NCBI GenBank assembly: GCA_026874595.1
Contig: CM049307.1
Coordinates: 54,352,370 to 54,416,369 of the forward strand
DNA: 64,000 bases
Direction of reading: 5' to 3'
Source: Sipunculus nudus
Taxonomy: Eukaryota; Annelida; Sipuncula; Golfingiida; Sipunculidae
Shown: in pieces, positions 24,710-36,194 of the stretch
Layout: each line of letters starts with the position of its first letter
Position numbering within the stretch: position 1 is the first letter of the stretch
The notes under the pieces: model-generated
What the model was told of the DNA's origin: nothing
Seen by the model: the letters and a program-made list of their open reading frames with translations, nothing else
Databases searched by the model: none
Made by a program: the position numbers and the translations under genes

Positions 24710-26693
24710 AAAAGGTACCTGTGAAAAAAAGAGCGATAACGCAAGATGTAATACCAATTTCAGTCCCATTTATCATGTTAGATTATCACGTCAACAATTT
24801 CAACTCAGGTCAATCAATATTCCAGTCATAGTGGGTGACCAATCCATTAGGAAGCATGGTTCGAAAAAAAAGTGAAACTATCCAGACTTCACCTTTGTTT
24901 GATTGGTTTTTAATGGTAGATCATATTGCCAACAGTACTTAATATACTAGTATATAGAGAGTTGTGTCATCAGTTTTCCTTGTAGATGCCAAATTTTGAA
25001 AAACAAATATACAAAAGAAAAGGAAATAATTTATGATACAGAGAAACACCATCCAAAACTAGAAATATTCATTCTCAGGAAATGAAGCCTCCGCCATGTG
25101 GGCTGTCCTTAGATACGCCGTTTTATTTCATTCGTTGGCCCAAATTCCCATGTTCATATATATAGTGTATATGCCCCCCACAAGTGTTTGCATTCATTCA
25201 TTCGGCATGTGTTCACGGAATTAGAAACAAACCTTGACAGCACTGGTTCAAATAGAAGAACATGTTCAAGGTAAATAGCTAACCTAACCTCATAACTGCA
25301 ACTTGTCAAATAAATGAGGACACATGTCGGATTATAAGAATTTTTATGTAAAAATAATTCCATTTCCGGACCCCCCCCCCCCCCCCACGGATCGGCTTCT
25401 AGAAAGATGTTTTACCAACACAACAGAAATCGCACAGTGTTTGAATTAGTCGATTTGTAAATATCCTAAACATTTTCAGTCAATTGAAAAATTTGCTTAA
25501 ATATTGCAGAAATTCACATATGTCTGAAACATCAGTTTACTTATTTCATGGATTGAATGGAACTGATAAAGATAGTTATTTGTTTCATATATCTCATTAT
25601 TATGAAATACCGGTGGACATTTTCATTTTGTAAACCTTGTTGGGTTTTTATTTGCCTTTTTCTTCTTTCTAAATCTATGTATATTCAAAGATCAGAATAT
25701 AATATCAAGATTGAGGAGCGATCACCACAATCAAATCAGTCAGTGGTGGATGCCGGGGGGCGGGGGGGGGGGGCTGGTAGGGAACATTGTTCTAATTTTT
25801 TTTCAGATACTATTTTCTTTGCATTATTTTCAGTTGTCGTCAAACAAATATCACCCTTCCAATGTTTTGATATCAGTTTATTATCAAGTTATTGTCTCAA
25901 AATAGTTATTTACTTGGTTGTTACTGAGTCCTTATTTGTTATCTTTATTAGCCCCTATGATAATGTAATGCAAATCAATGTCGACCATTCCATTTAAAAG
26001 ATAATACTTCAGTAAAAATGCAGTATATCTGTTTTTACAGGAGCAGTATATATACCAGTTCTTATATACATATATATGATAAAGTGACATAATGGTTACT
26101 GTGCATTGTGCATTCAGTCAGGTTTTAATACTTGAGCGAAATGCTTATATTTGCTCAAACAGCTGGATGTATAAGAACGCCGGGAATTATTCTGAGAGAG
26201 AAATACCCTCTATAGATTTCTTCGCCCCCCATGTCTATCCCAGTTTTGTCGTTTATTTTTGTCGTTTATTTCAATCAGACCCCCTCAATGAAACGTCGAA
26301 ACACCTCCGTCGAATCATATTTTGTTATAACCTTAACAGGACATTGCTATAAATTTAACCGCTGCATCTTCTTTTGGTGTTCAACAACATTTGTGGAGGA
26401 AACTGTCTTTATCTATGTAAATGATGTGTTCCTGTCACATTTGCGAACTGTGTCAACCTTGCTCTCATCCACCTCTGGTTAATTTAATAGACTTTGTCTC
26501 TAACTGCTTGTCTCTGCATCTGCAAAGAAATGATCAGCTACTTGGCGGTCACAGAACACTTATTATAATCCACATATGGTTGTACGATCTATTGTAAGAT
26601 CCGTCTTGGTCGAACCCGGCTTAGATGAACACTTCGAAAATACGACTACTTTATCAAGGTCCCATTAGACGTCGTAATAATGAGGTTTTATTG
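24708..26693. other. Intergenic DNA with a degraded CAGTGGCGG-type end
   Basis: A C run near 25370-25386 is followed by 'acggatcggc'. At about 25741 'cagtggtggatgccgggggg' looks like a mutated left end of the CAGTGGCGGATCC family, followed by a G run. I could not find the matching right end. No gene recognised. Confidence 0.4.
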
Positions 26694-26706
26694 TATATAT
26701 ATATAC

Positions 26707-26767
<61 letters not shown>
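26694..26767. repeat. (TA)n microsatellite
   Basis: Nearly uninterrupted TA units with a few substitutions at the left end. Confidence 0.95.
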
Positions 26768-26774
<7 letters not shown>

Positions 26775-26835
26775 GGGACTAATTTCTCTTTTAATTCCAT
26801 TGGGACTAGTGCCCGTATCCGTGTTAGAACTGTTT

Positions 26836-26910
26836 AAAGCCTCGGTCACATCCCACTGCGTTCACCGCACACCTTAGAGTACCGCACGGTTTTTGGGACC
26901 GCAGGAATAC
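26836..26910 (+). repeat. Extra copy of the 5' end of the adjacent TTAA MITE
   Basis: This ~75 bp resembles 26911-26988 in tandem. Both begin TTAA(A)GCCTCGGTCACA and end 'accgcaggaatac'. It is either a solo end of a second element or a duplicated terminus. Confidence 0.7.
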
Positions 26911-26914
26911 TTAA

Positions 26915-27421
26915 GCCTCGGTCACAACTCGCTGCGGCAACCGCACACCGCAGATCACCTTTCGGTTTTAAAACCGCAGGAATACTTATGCGGCCGACGT
27001 GCGGGAACGGCACGGTGTCTTCCTCATTCTCACAGCCGTCGCACGGTTAAGTAAGCTAACCCTGCGGACGCCGCAAGCTAACCTTGCGGAAGCCGCATAG
27101 ACCCCTTACGACAGCCGCAGGTACGCCGTACGTCCCTCGGGTAGCCGAGTAGGCGTTAAAAATCGCACGGTTATACTACGACATCCGTACGTCTACTGTA
27201 CGATGCCCGTACGCAGCCCGTAGGTGGCTGCCTGACGCATGGCCGCCGCATCAACTTAAGCGCTTGCGCTAATGTCAGTTACGGTCGTTGCGGTAATGTC
27301 AGTTACGGTCGTTGCGGAGTCCCTGCGGCCTTTGAAAAATGCACGGTTGCCGTGCGTCTACCGCACGGAATAGCCCAAAACACTTGCCGTACGGCGACCG
27401 TATCCCGGTTGTGACCTAGGC
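26915..27421. mobile_element. GC-rich MITE flanked by TTAA
   Basis: The left end is 'gcctcggtcacaac' and the right end is 'gttgtgacctaggc', its near inverse. TTAA lies at 26911-26914 and again at 27422-27425. TTAA duplication is typical of piggyBac and Kolobok transposons. The 507 bp interior is packed with 'gcggt', 'ccgcac' and 'cgtacg' words in both orientations and is far more GC-rich than the surroundings. A 24 bp unit ('gtcagttacggtcgttgcgg' core) is repeated in tandem at 27270-27317. No protein is encoded. Confidence 0.85.
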
Positions 27422-27425
27422 TTAA

Positions 27426-29280
27426 GATACCAAACAACTTCTCGTTTTATTTTTAAAATTAACAAAAAGTAAATTCTATCGAAGATGGAAAAAGAGTCTG
27501 ATGTTCAAATCAAATCTGGCAAGTGTTACCCAAATCTTCCTCTATCTATAAAGTTAATTACAAGGAATCCTTGTCAACGGAACAACACTGGGAACAGCTT
27601 CCCGAGGCACAGATCCTTTCACACCAGAGGAAGGGGGCCTAGCACCCGAAAGCTAGTGTATACAAGAACCTGCACAAAGCTAGTCTTGAAATAGGTGACA
27701 ATCAAAACCATTTACATTACTTTTTTTAGCAATTCAAAACTTTACATAGGAGGTTTCTAAGTACGTTTAAATAATATTTACAATCACAGAAAGGTAGCTA
27801 TGAACACTGACATCGTTTGAGATTCCAATGTAAAATGAATAGACTTAGTCAACAGTGATATGATTATTGAATGCTCTGTTTTGTCCTATATATATCTGAG
27901 TTTACTTAATCTCCCACGGTCTTCTCATACCTGGCTCAAAGGGGATGGACCTTTCACCCCTCTTTAACTAACAATGGCGTGGTGGATCTATAAATTAAAA
28001 AAAAAAGTTCTTTTTACGTGGCTGTCATTCCAAAATCTTACACAAATAGAAACAAAACTGTATCTATGGACCAATGTACCGGATATTTGTCTTGTCTCTG
28101 GGAACAGTCTTGTACGGGACGTGAATGACTATGTTTATGAATGCAGAGTTCGAACGGACGTTTAAAGACAAAATATGCGACGTTATCCTCGGGATAAAAA
28201 GCATAATCCCCTAGGCTGAAATTGGTCCATGCTCATCACTTAAATTAAAGAATGATCCTTTATTATAAACAGTTTTTTATTATTACTTATTGAATTTACC
28301 AAATATTAATGAATACATAGATCTTAATTAAATTCATTTAAATATTACATAAAAAGTTTAAAACAGACCGCAATTTTCCATGTAATTTATAATATAGAAT
28401 CTGAATATGTAACACAAAACACACACACAACAAAGACATAAAATTAATGAATAAATTGTTTATACGTGAATTTGTGTGTAGTGTATGTGCTAGGGTGTGT
28501 CTGTGTGTGTATGTTTGTGTGAGAGAGAAGAGAAAACATGCTAAATACAAAAATGATGCTCATTCACCGTGATGGTGAGAGATTAGTAGAGTTTATAAAT
28601 GAAAGGCTCCATGTCCTATTTATATATGCTACCTCTCTCTTTAATAATGACATTTAATTGATGAGGAACGTGTGACACTGGAAATGCGGGACGTAGAGGG
28701 AGAGTAATTTAAATAGGGGCATGTTCTTTATCTTCAGATAAATACCGATTCAGACATGCCTTTAATTCCAGAATAATCACTTTGGTAATTTCTTTCTGTT
28801 ATGTAATTGTGCCGAAAAGACTATATATCGCGTATCGAGTCGCTTATCTAGAAACACACCCCGCGATTGATTCTCGACTCATTTTCTCGTTCGCTCTCGC
28901 GTTCGGGCTTATTAAGGCAATGTAACTTCAAAGTTAAGTAGACTTCTTTGTAATTTTTTAAACAATAGTAACTGATCTCCATCCGTCCACGCTTTTTTCC
29001 TGACCATAGTTCCAAGCCTATGTTGGTGTGTAAAATTGAAGACAAAAGAATAGAAGGCATGTATGCTCGGACGTAAAAACGGATCACGGCGGTGACCAAC
29101 AGATCACGTCGTTGACCAATGCAAAGCACAAGGACTACAAGTTTCGTCTAAGTCACCCATGCCTCGACATTGAAAATACAGATAAACATAAACATGGACA
29201 TTAGTACAGTGAATTACTAACTCCAGGGGACCTAGAGAGAATCGCTGCAACATAAACTAACTACATCTTAAATAATACGG
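27426..29280. other. Intergenic DNA, no gene seen
   Basis: Scattered short frames only. A CA/GT-rich patch lies near 28416-28530. No splice-bounded exon recognised. Confidence 0.4.
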
Positions 29281-29425
29281 CTACTGTGATCAGGGGGAAG
29301 AGTACAGGACTCAATCACAGGTGATGAGACGTCAAAACCCAGTCGAGAGGAGGTGGATTTTTAACGATCGGCCCCACCAAGAGTGAGCGCTCTAAAGTCT
29401 TATTAGACAAGCTGTGCCTTCTAGA
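29281..29425 (+). mobile_element. Possible diverged tRNA-derived SINE copy
   Basis: The downstream part, with 'gagtgagcgctctaaagtct' and 'ttagacaagc', resembles the part after the tRNA-like head at 4636-4795. The head has only a weak B-box. Low certainty. Confidence 0.35.
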
Positions 29426-30013
29426 AGGATATTACTTGCAAACGAGTTCGCATTTGGGGGGTAATCGGTCAAATGACCTAGGAATATGAATGTCACCCTC
29501 TCAGAACCTACAGATGCGGTTGTTACCGGACCTGGTTAACACATGGATAAAACGAGTGGAAGCTTGCATGTCTAACAACCCTGTTATGTCTTAAGCTTTT
29601 TAATATCGAAATAGAATTCTGTAGATATACTTTGCTTGAATAACGGAGATGGTTACATCATTCTAAAATTTATATAAAAAGTACATTCCTAAATCGAAGC
29701 CTACATATATCAGGGATCCACTGAGTCCTGTATAACTGCGTACGACTTAAGAAGAACATGTAAAAGGACTCGTTGAATATAAAGGAGTATCTAAATTATA
29801 TCAATCAGCTAAATAACCTTACCTTTGTATTCTTTATTCTGTTCACATTTTTAAATTACGAATGACTATGCCAAAACATGTAACAGTATTCCGCATATTA
29901 TTATGTAACTATATTGTAATGATTGTTCTTGGTACTACGGGCTGGTTATTCTAACACCAAATTATCATTATTTATCTGTTGTGGTTATGTCCAAAGAAGC
30001 CTGTTTCTTGGTA
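29426..30013. other. Intergenic DNA, no gene seen
   Basis: No recognisable feature. Confidence 0.4.
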
Positions 30014-30014
30014 T

Positions 30015-30072
<58 letters not shown>

Positions 30073-30095
30073 CAGACAGACACACAGACAGACAG
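30014..30095. repeat. (TA)n-(GA)n-(GACA)n microsatellite
   Basis: TA units pass into GA units and then into CAGA/GACA units. Confidence 0.95.
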
Positions 30096-31642
30096 CCAGA
30101 GAGTTTGTTTTAACCGGCATTGACCTGAAACATTTTATTCGCACATATTGGCAGGCTGACAACACAAGACTGCTCGAGATCGATAGTCTCCTTCTCTCTG
30201 CCAGTGAATAAAGTAAACACTATGTGGTCGTCAAAAACATGCACCTGCTTCTTATGTACTTAATGCCAACCATGACCCTACATATTCTAATAATGGAGCA
30301 TTCGTATCTTGTTAATCTGAGAACATGCTGCAGCATGCACAAGCACGCAACAGAGCCATGTTTGTTATAACCGGTCTATGTCACTGCCTTGAAAATTTGG
30401 TAAAAACAAAAAATAGATTGAGGTGCAAATCCTAGAATTTACTGTGACTCGGGTTGAGCTTTAGAAAAAGAGCCGTGTTTGTGATCTAGTGCATACACGC
30501 ATTGTTGGAAATATAGAAAGAGAGCTGATCAACCCGTTAAAGCCCTCATTCCCCGCCACGGAAGGCTTTATAAATCTAAACACACCTTCAACGGCGAGCT
30601 TCCTGTAAGAGCTCCTGGCTCATCTCCCACTTGCCTCGACCTAACTCGCTATACTCATTCATTTGACCCAAATTTTATCAGTATGCTAATAACATATATT
30701 AATTATAAAAGACGTTTAATATGTTCCATCACATATGACTTCATATTTGCTAAATAGCGATATATACAGAACATTGGGCAACAATGGAATTTGATTATTG
30801 CAGGAATTGCGCAATAATCAAATATTATCAAAATACTTTCTTTAGCTGATACAGAACCTTTTATTGTGTAATGCTATGATGTGAAATAGACGATGAAGAA
30901 TTATGAGAGATAACCACAGTCATCTAGTTTTTATTGTCAAATTCTTGATCAGCATGTGTTTGATTGAGTTATAAAGGTTATTCTAAATACCAGTTGTGCT
31001 TGTTACATTTAATCGATCATGCTTTCAATAGAGTCAACCTATGATGACTGTTAGCATTGAGTATATACTTTAAAAGCGACAAGTTTTCTACAGACTCACC
31101 TGATATTGGTATAGACTAGTAAAACAAACCATTTATATCCTTGATGATGTAATTAGTAAGGTTTTAAAGGTGTCAGTTCACCTACCTTTTGAAACAGATT
31201 TTATGTGATTTCTGGCTTCCTCTGTGTATATATTAATGATCAAAGGGTAATTTTGGTTGTGAAAAGTTCTTATAATGCCTTCGTGAAGAATGTTTAAACT
31301 TGTTTATCAACAACATGTTTGTAAAAACAGCAATGTTGACAAATGGGAAAAACATGTAACGTAAGGTGGTAGGTCGTATATATGCGGAGGTAGAAAGGTC
31401 ATTTTGTTGCAAAATGCCATTTGCAAAGCTCTGGCTTATCTGACTTGCTGCTAGATGCCCTTGTTGAATTTGTTTTGATTATTTTGACAGGCTCCCGCAT
31501 ATTATAAACACGATGATATAAACAAAACAAGCAGCCTGTGTGCGGTGATATCCACGTTTTCTGGGTTTTTTTTATAAAAGCTCCAAGGGAATACCTTTAG
31601 TTTATAAAGGTCAGACAGGTGATAGGGCCCCTTTAAGGACTC
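30096..31642. other. Intergenic DNA, no gene seen
   Basis: No exon recognised. One short inverted pair lies near 30790-30830 (gatta ttgc / gcaataatc). Confidence 0.4.
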
Positions 31643-31793
31643 AATAAATAGACGAGTAGATTAGTACTCAGTAATAAATAGACGAGTAGATTAGTACTCT
31701 GTAATAAATAGACGAGAAGATTAGTATTCAGTAATAAATAGACGAGTAGATTAGTACTCTGTAATAAATAGACGAGTAGATTAGTACTCAGTA
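31643..31793. repeat. Five-copy 30 bp minisatellite
   Basis: The word 'gacgagtagattagtactc' starts at 31651, 31681, 31711, 31741 and 31771, an exact 30 bp period. Units differ mainly by CAGT or CTGT at the end, with unit 3 carrying two more changes. There are no spacers, so it is not a CRISPR-type array. Confidence 0.95.
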
Positions 31794-31979
31794 CCAATTT
31801 CTATGCCATTTTCTGCCATGTACTTTCTTTGAGTAGAACACAGCTGCGATGGCTGGTATAGTTCACTTGATCATACATTTCAGGAGTTTGTATAATAATT
31901 AAATCACATATGACTAATTATTTGTTTCTTTAAGAAACAGAAGCCTTTTGATATGAAAAATTAGTGAATTATATGAATT

Positions 31980-32011
<32 letters not shown>

Positions 32012-32041
32012 TCAGTATGTTTTATATATATATATATATCA
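31980..32041. repeat. (TA)n tracts with a repeated 'atcagtatgtt' link
   Basis: Two TA tracts are each followed by 'atcagtatgtt', a small tandem duplication. Confidence 0.85.
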
Positions 32042-32411
32042 GTATGTTATATGAAATATAGTGACCTCATTTCACCTGTGTTTATTTTATTTCGAGAGTT
32101 TTTCATTCCTTTTACCTTTCGGTCAGTCTTTTAAATATTTTTTTTTCAGTCAATGTGAAAAGTGTCTGAATTGTTTATGCCAATTTATCAATTTGCAGAG
32201 TGAATCAGGCATTTTGTGAAATGACTGAAAATTCCAGTATTGGCAGTACCCTTTGACTGTCAATAATTAATCCTAAAATACTACAATCAGCCCAAAATAT
32301 GATTATAAATTTGTCGTACCGTAAATCCTTATTCGAGTGGCAACATTGTTTTCTAACTGGGGTCTATAAAATTTTGTGACTGCTTAATGGCAAGCATGGT
32401 GCACAATCTAG

Positions 32412-33085
32412 GTAAGTCTTCGTCATGCAATATAAACATTACCAAGGGATAATTCATGTCAATGAAAGTTTGGTAGGAGAACACATTGAGTGGGCATCTG
32501 CTTTTGCTTCTGGTGCAGGTTAAATGGTTTGGGATATTTTGTGAAGAGCCCTAAGTATATTGATTTCGAAAGGAGGGTAGGCGTTCATCCCCGTTCGTGT
32601 GTGTACTTGTGTGTGTTTGTTCACAATACAACTCAAGCAAACATAAACGGAATCTCATGAAATGTTTTTTTTTTGGGGGGGGGGGAGGGCATTTAGGGGT
32701 AAAGCCAATGAAGAATCGACTCGATTTTGGCATGGCTCCGACACATGATCCAGATTCAGTAACGTGAACAAGTTATATAAACAAATATAGAGCCACTTAT
32801 GCAAGAATGAACCTAGGAACATGGGCTGAATAAGTGAATGCAAACACGGGGTTGGAGACTCCTAAAATAGGGACACCCCCCCCCCCCCCCCGACGTGGCG
32901 ATGCTTTGCAATTTTCAGAATGCAGATGTCTGTGTCGTGACTAAAATCACCTTATTTGTAAAACAAACTATTTGATTAAATACCTCTGTTTTGGTTTTAT
33001 TATTAACATACATGTAAAATCGGTAAATGTTACCTTCATCATGCTTTTTTATTTTAAATATGTGTTGTCCTTGCAGGTGTGTCAG
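32412..33085 (+). other. Possible 5'UTR intron of the first glycosyltransferase-like gene
   Basis: A consensus donor 'ctag|gtaagt' occurs at 32411/32412. Acceptor-like 'ttgcag' (33076) and 'tcag' (33085) occur just before the ORF, the latter followed by 'gtttgcc'. The paralog has 'tttgcag' followed by the same 'gtttgcc'. The acceptor is better supported than the donor. The exact borders are inference. Confidence 0.35.
32680..32700. repeat. Homopolymer run inside the upstream region
   Basis: T and G runs near 32664-32688 and a C run near 32876-32891 lie in the presumed intron. No function is suggested. Confidence 0.6.
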
Positions 33086-33158
33086 GTTTGCCTCTGAACA
33101 GATTTGCCGGGATATTTCCATGACGTATTAAAACTGGTAACTTACCGTTAGAAAAATA

Positions 33159-34892
33159 ATGGCCTTTAATGAACTGGGAGCTGCAAGACATAAAACAGAC
33201 TTATATCTTTCCAAAAGAGGACGTGTTCTTGGTTTTATCATAATAGCAAGTTTGCTTACGGTATTAATTATTTACGGTTCGTACGCTACAGATATTTCAC
33301 AGAATGCACAAAAATACATATACAAAAGTACTTATAAAATAAAAGAACACATTGTTAAACTAGGAAATGTTTTAGAAAATTATATGAAGTCCAGTAGCAA
33401 TGGAGGTTGTGTAAACAGCACATCATTCCAAGGCTCGAACAAATCCAGTCTTGATATATCATGCAACTTCTCAACAATAATTACAAAAACTGAGGAAGGG
33501 GGAACATCGGATCGGGTGTTGAATGTATCCAGCCTTCATGCTCCAAGCAATTATTCGGGAAAAGAGCTAAAAAGAGCAAAAGGTGGTATAAACATGACTT
33601 TGTTTGATGCATTATGGGATAGCCATTACATTAACGGAGTGCCGGTAAAACCCACAAAGGACCTTCCACGCTGTAACGAATTTATTAAAACATTAGTGGA
33701 TCCTGTGTCACGGTTTCTGCTCCTCGCAATGTATGACCCAGGCAACTGCGCAGAAATACCAAATCCATCACATCAGTTTTTCCCAAACCTCTCCTTACAA
33801 GATGAAGCAAAAGAGCAGCTCGACCAACGTTACTCCCAAGAGCTTCCTATCATGTGCAGGAAAACTAAGGGGAAAATAGGGGATCCGAATTGGCGACTCT
33901 GTTACGGGATGCCGGAAAAATTTCATTACCGAAACTGGGTTGATCAAAGATACCTGTATTCTGGGGAGAGGCAGCATGCTCAAAATCAGCTTGGACAAAA
34001 GTGTTTTAGAAAGACTTTGGCTTTATATTTCTTACCCAAAAACATAAACCACCAAGGGGGACCAAGAAAAGTTTTGAATAACCTACTCTCTGGGTTAAGG
34101 AGAATAGGAAAACCGTACATAATTAATGCAAGGATGTTAAATAGATTTGATTATCTCTTCTCACCGGACCCTCACCACGGCTTTCTTATGTACTATATGG
34201 ATGACAAAAATGCGAAAGCATTTTTCATCGGACCGACGGTCGTCAACACCCAGTTTACCGCTTCAAGAATAAGTCCTTCTGTCAGAAGATTCGCACACGT
34301 GGTTGCTGCATCTAAAAGAGCTCTTGCATCAAACCAGTACTTTCCAGGTTTACCGCTGGAACGAAAAAATGCTGTTATAATACCTACTGGTATTGATGAA
34401 TATACTTTCATGCCAAATTCAAATATCTCAAAAGATGGCAGAAATCACTGTTTACTTTACGTTAAAGGTGGCTGTAATAACGCAGCATTGTCCCAAGTGG
34501 AAAAATGTTTATCATCACTCAGGATAAAAACAAAGAAGATAATATATGGGGGTTACACAGAACAGGTTTTCAGAGAAACTTTAGGAAGATCTATATTTGC
34601 GATTGCATGTGACGGAGCTGAAACACAAGGCATTGCATTTCAGGAAATGATGTCAATGGACGTGCCTTTATTTGTAATAAACCCAGACACCGTGCCATAT
34701 TTCAGTGACGAGGTAGGTAAAATCTTAGGACCAAATGAAGATTTATCTGCCGCACTGAAAGACTTTATTGAAAACGTAAAAAATAGAAAATACAACCCCC
34801 GACAGTGGCTTATAAGGAACCTTGGTTTAGCTGGTTCAGCTATAAATACAATAAAGGCCTTTTGCGGGATTAAAAATATCTGGAATCCTTAA
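33159..34892 (+). CDS. GT4-like glycosyltransferase, type II membrane protein (paralog A)
   Basis: A 577-codon uninterrupted frame. Residues 1-22 are short and basic, 23-42 form a hydrophobic helix with no cleavage-like site, and 45-150 form a stem with six N-glycosylation sequons (N86, N94, N103, N122, N131, N145). This topology suits a Golgi or ER type II enzyme. The conserved part starts near residue 150 (ALWDSHYINGVP). From about 300 it shows a GT-B pattern: GGPRKVLNNLLSGLRRIG (donor-loop-like), PTGID at 409-413, and ETQGIAFQE, an E-x7-E motif at E488 and E496, as in GT4 retaining enzymes. Residues 160-290, with several cysteines, match nothing I recognise. The frame ends KNIWNP and then TAA; AATAAA occurs about 190 bp downstream. 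The start has no competing upstream in-frame Met. Donor sugar and acceptor are unknown. A diverged paralog lies 10.5 kb downstream in the same orientation. Confidence 0.85.
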   Translation: MAFNELGAARHKTDLYLSKRGRVLGFIIIASLLTVLIIYGSYATDISQNAQKYIYKSTYKIKEHIVKLGNVLENYMKSSSNGGCVNSTSFQGSNKSSLDISCNFSTIITKTEEGGTSDRVLNVSSLHAPSNYSGKELKRAKGGINMTLFDALWDSHYINGVPVKPTKDLPRCNEFIKTLVDPVSRFLLLAMYDPGNCAEIPNPSHQFFPNLSLQDEAKEQLDQRYSQELPIMCRKTKGKIGDPNWRLCYGMPEKFHYRNWVDQRYLYSGERQHAQNQLGQKCFRKTLALYFLPKNINHQGGPRKVLNNLLSGLRRIGKPYIINARMLNRFDYLFSPDPHHGFLMYYMDDKNAKAFFIGPTVVNTQFTASRISPSVRRFAHVVAASKRALASNQYFPGLPLERKNAVIIPTGIDEYTFMPNSNISKDGRNHCLLYVKGGCNNAALSQVEKCLSSLRIKTKKIIYGGYTEQVFRETLGRSIFAIACDGAETQGIAFQEMMSMDVPLFVINPDTVPYFSDEVGKILGPNEDLSAALKDFIENVKNRKYNPRQWLIRNLGLAGSAINTIKAFCGIKNIWNP

Positions 34893-35550
34893 TGGTATTT
34901 TATTTTATTTGTATTTTATAAGTCTTTTACATTTATTGTTTATAACAAGATTTGAAAAAAAATCATCTGTCTCCATTTCATTTATATACATTATAACTGC
35001 ATATGCCTAGGGCGACAGCTGAACACGTTAAGATCTCGTATAAGGTATAATGTCAAATATCACTACTTTCAAATGGATGGAAATAAACATATATTCATTT
35101 GGTTTGGTTGTTTAACATGAGGAAGCCACATGCGCACATCAATTATGTCTCATTAAACAGCTTTTTGGTCGCAATAGGGCAAAATCAGCATGACAGTTTT
35201 ACATTAATATAGATTAAAAACTAATTGTTTGGTAAGTATCAACGACTGGGCATAAGGAAAGTTGAATGTTTGCGGTAAAAGACCCAGTTGGCATGCTACA
35301 AAGTTCTATTCAGGACATTCGATTCTCCATGGCCCGCATGGCTTATTCACAGGTGCTTGAATTGCTATTAGTGTAGATTTCGGTTAATTATTTTACTTTT
35401 ATGGGTCTTATAACTATTACTTATCTGACATTTTCCTAGCGTTTTTCGCACAATATGGTCCATTTCGCTAAGCCCGACAGCCATGGAACATTGGTTTCGG
35501 GTAAAATTTGAAGTATATGCGTGATTGGCTGAACGGACGTTACGTCAGCG
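34893..35550. other. 3' flank of paralog A, no further gene
   Basis: AT-rich, with an AATAAA-like word near 35083 that could serve as a polyadenylation signal. Nothing else recognised until the tandem repeat at 35551. Confidence 0.4.
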
Positions 35551-36035
35551 GTGTCACCATTTGAAGACTCCAGTAGTTGTCAACATGTCAACCAATCAGA
35601 AAGCGCGTCCTCAGATGCTATATGCCATGGCTGTCAGACCTAACGACGGGAGCTTTTTGCCTGCCTATCTCAAATATAAATTATGGTGTCACCATTTGAA
35701 GACTCCAGCAGTTGTAAACATGTCAACCAATCAGAAAGCGGGTCCTCGGTTGCCAGAAGCGGATCCAGGGGAGGGGTCCAGGGGGTCCAGACCCCCCCCC
35801 TTTTTTTTTCATCCGCTGCAAGCTTTTTTTAAGGGTTTCAGACAAAAATTTACGGCCTGGACACCCCCCCCCCCCCCCCCCCTTTCCGGACCTGGTGATT
35901 TTTTTTTAGGTTTTTCATTAGTCCTCATTGGTTGGACCCCCCTTTTCCTAAATCCTGGATCCGCCCCTGGTTGCTATGCCATGGCTGTCAGTCCTAAAGA
36001 CAGGAGCTACTTGCCTGCCTATCTCAAAAATTAAG
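35551..36035 (+). repeat. Two-copy 135 bp tandem repeat, second unit interrupted
   Basis: Unit 1 is 35551-35685. Unit 2 starts at 35686 and resumes after an insertion at about 35970. Shared words include 'gtgtcaccatttgaagactc', 'caaccaatcagaaagcg' and 'ttgcctgcctatctcaaa'. The combined 169-codon open frame across it is incidental. Each unit has a CCAAT-type word, but no gene follows. Confidence 0.9.
35754..35969. mobile_element. CAGTGGCGGATCC-family element inside repeat unit 2
   Basis: It begins 'cagaagcggatccagg' and ends 'ggatccgcccctg'. The flanks are GTTGC at 35749-35753 and GTTGC at 35970-35974, a perfect 5 bp target duplication. The intact neighbouring unit reads straight through the site, giving the empty allele. 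The 216 bp interior carries C and T runs and no frame. Confidence 0.9.
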
Positions 36036-36054
36036 TAAATAATAAAGGATAGAC

Positions 36055-36194
36055 TTAAAGCACTACATAACAAAGGAAATCTTATCATCTTTTTGAAGAT
36101 GAAAATCAAAATAAAAATGTTTGATCTGGGGGGGGGGGGGGGTTAAAATTGACGCGGGTGGTGACTGAGAACCATACCTTTTATTTTTTTGGCC
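36055..36194 (+). mobile_element. Partial Harbinger-like MITE copy
   Basis: Matches 38926-39075 of the complete copy, including 'gcactacataacaaaggaaa', 'ttaaaattgacgcgggtgg' and the right end 'tttttttggcc'. The left half is absent. A G run replaces part of the centre. Confidence 0.75.

Noticed and set aside
27600-27690. Similarity of 'VYTRTC' here to 'MYTRTC' near 14910 as a shared gene family
   Set aside because: The match is only about six residues and the surrounding sequences do not align.
31643-31793. Regular 30 bp units as a CRISPR array
   Set aside because: Units are contiguous with no spacers, and the sequence is from an animal genome.
35525-36034. 169-codon frame as a gene
   Set aside because: It runs across a tandem repeat and an inserted element with C runs. 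The protein is a by-product of those repeats.
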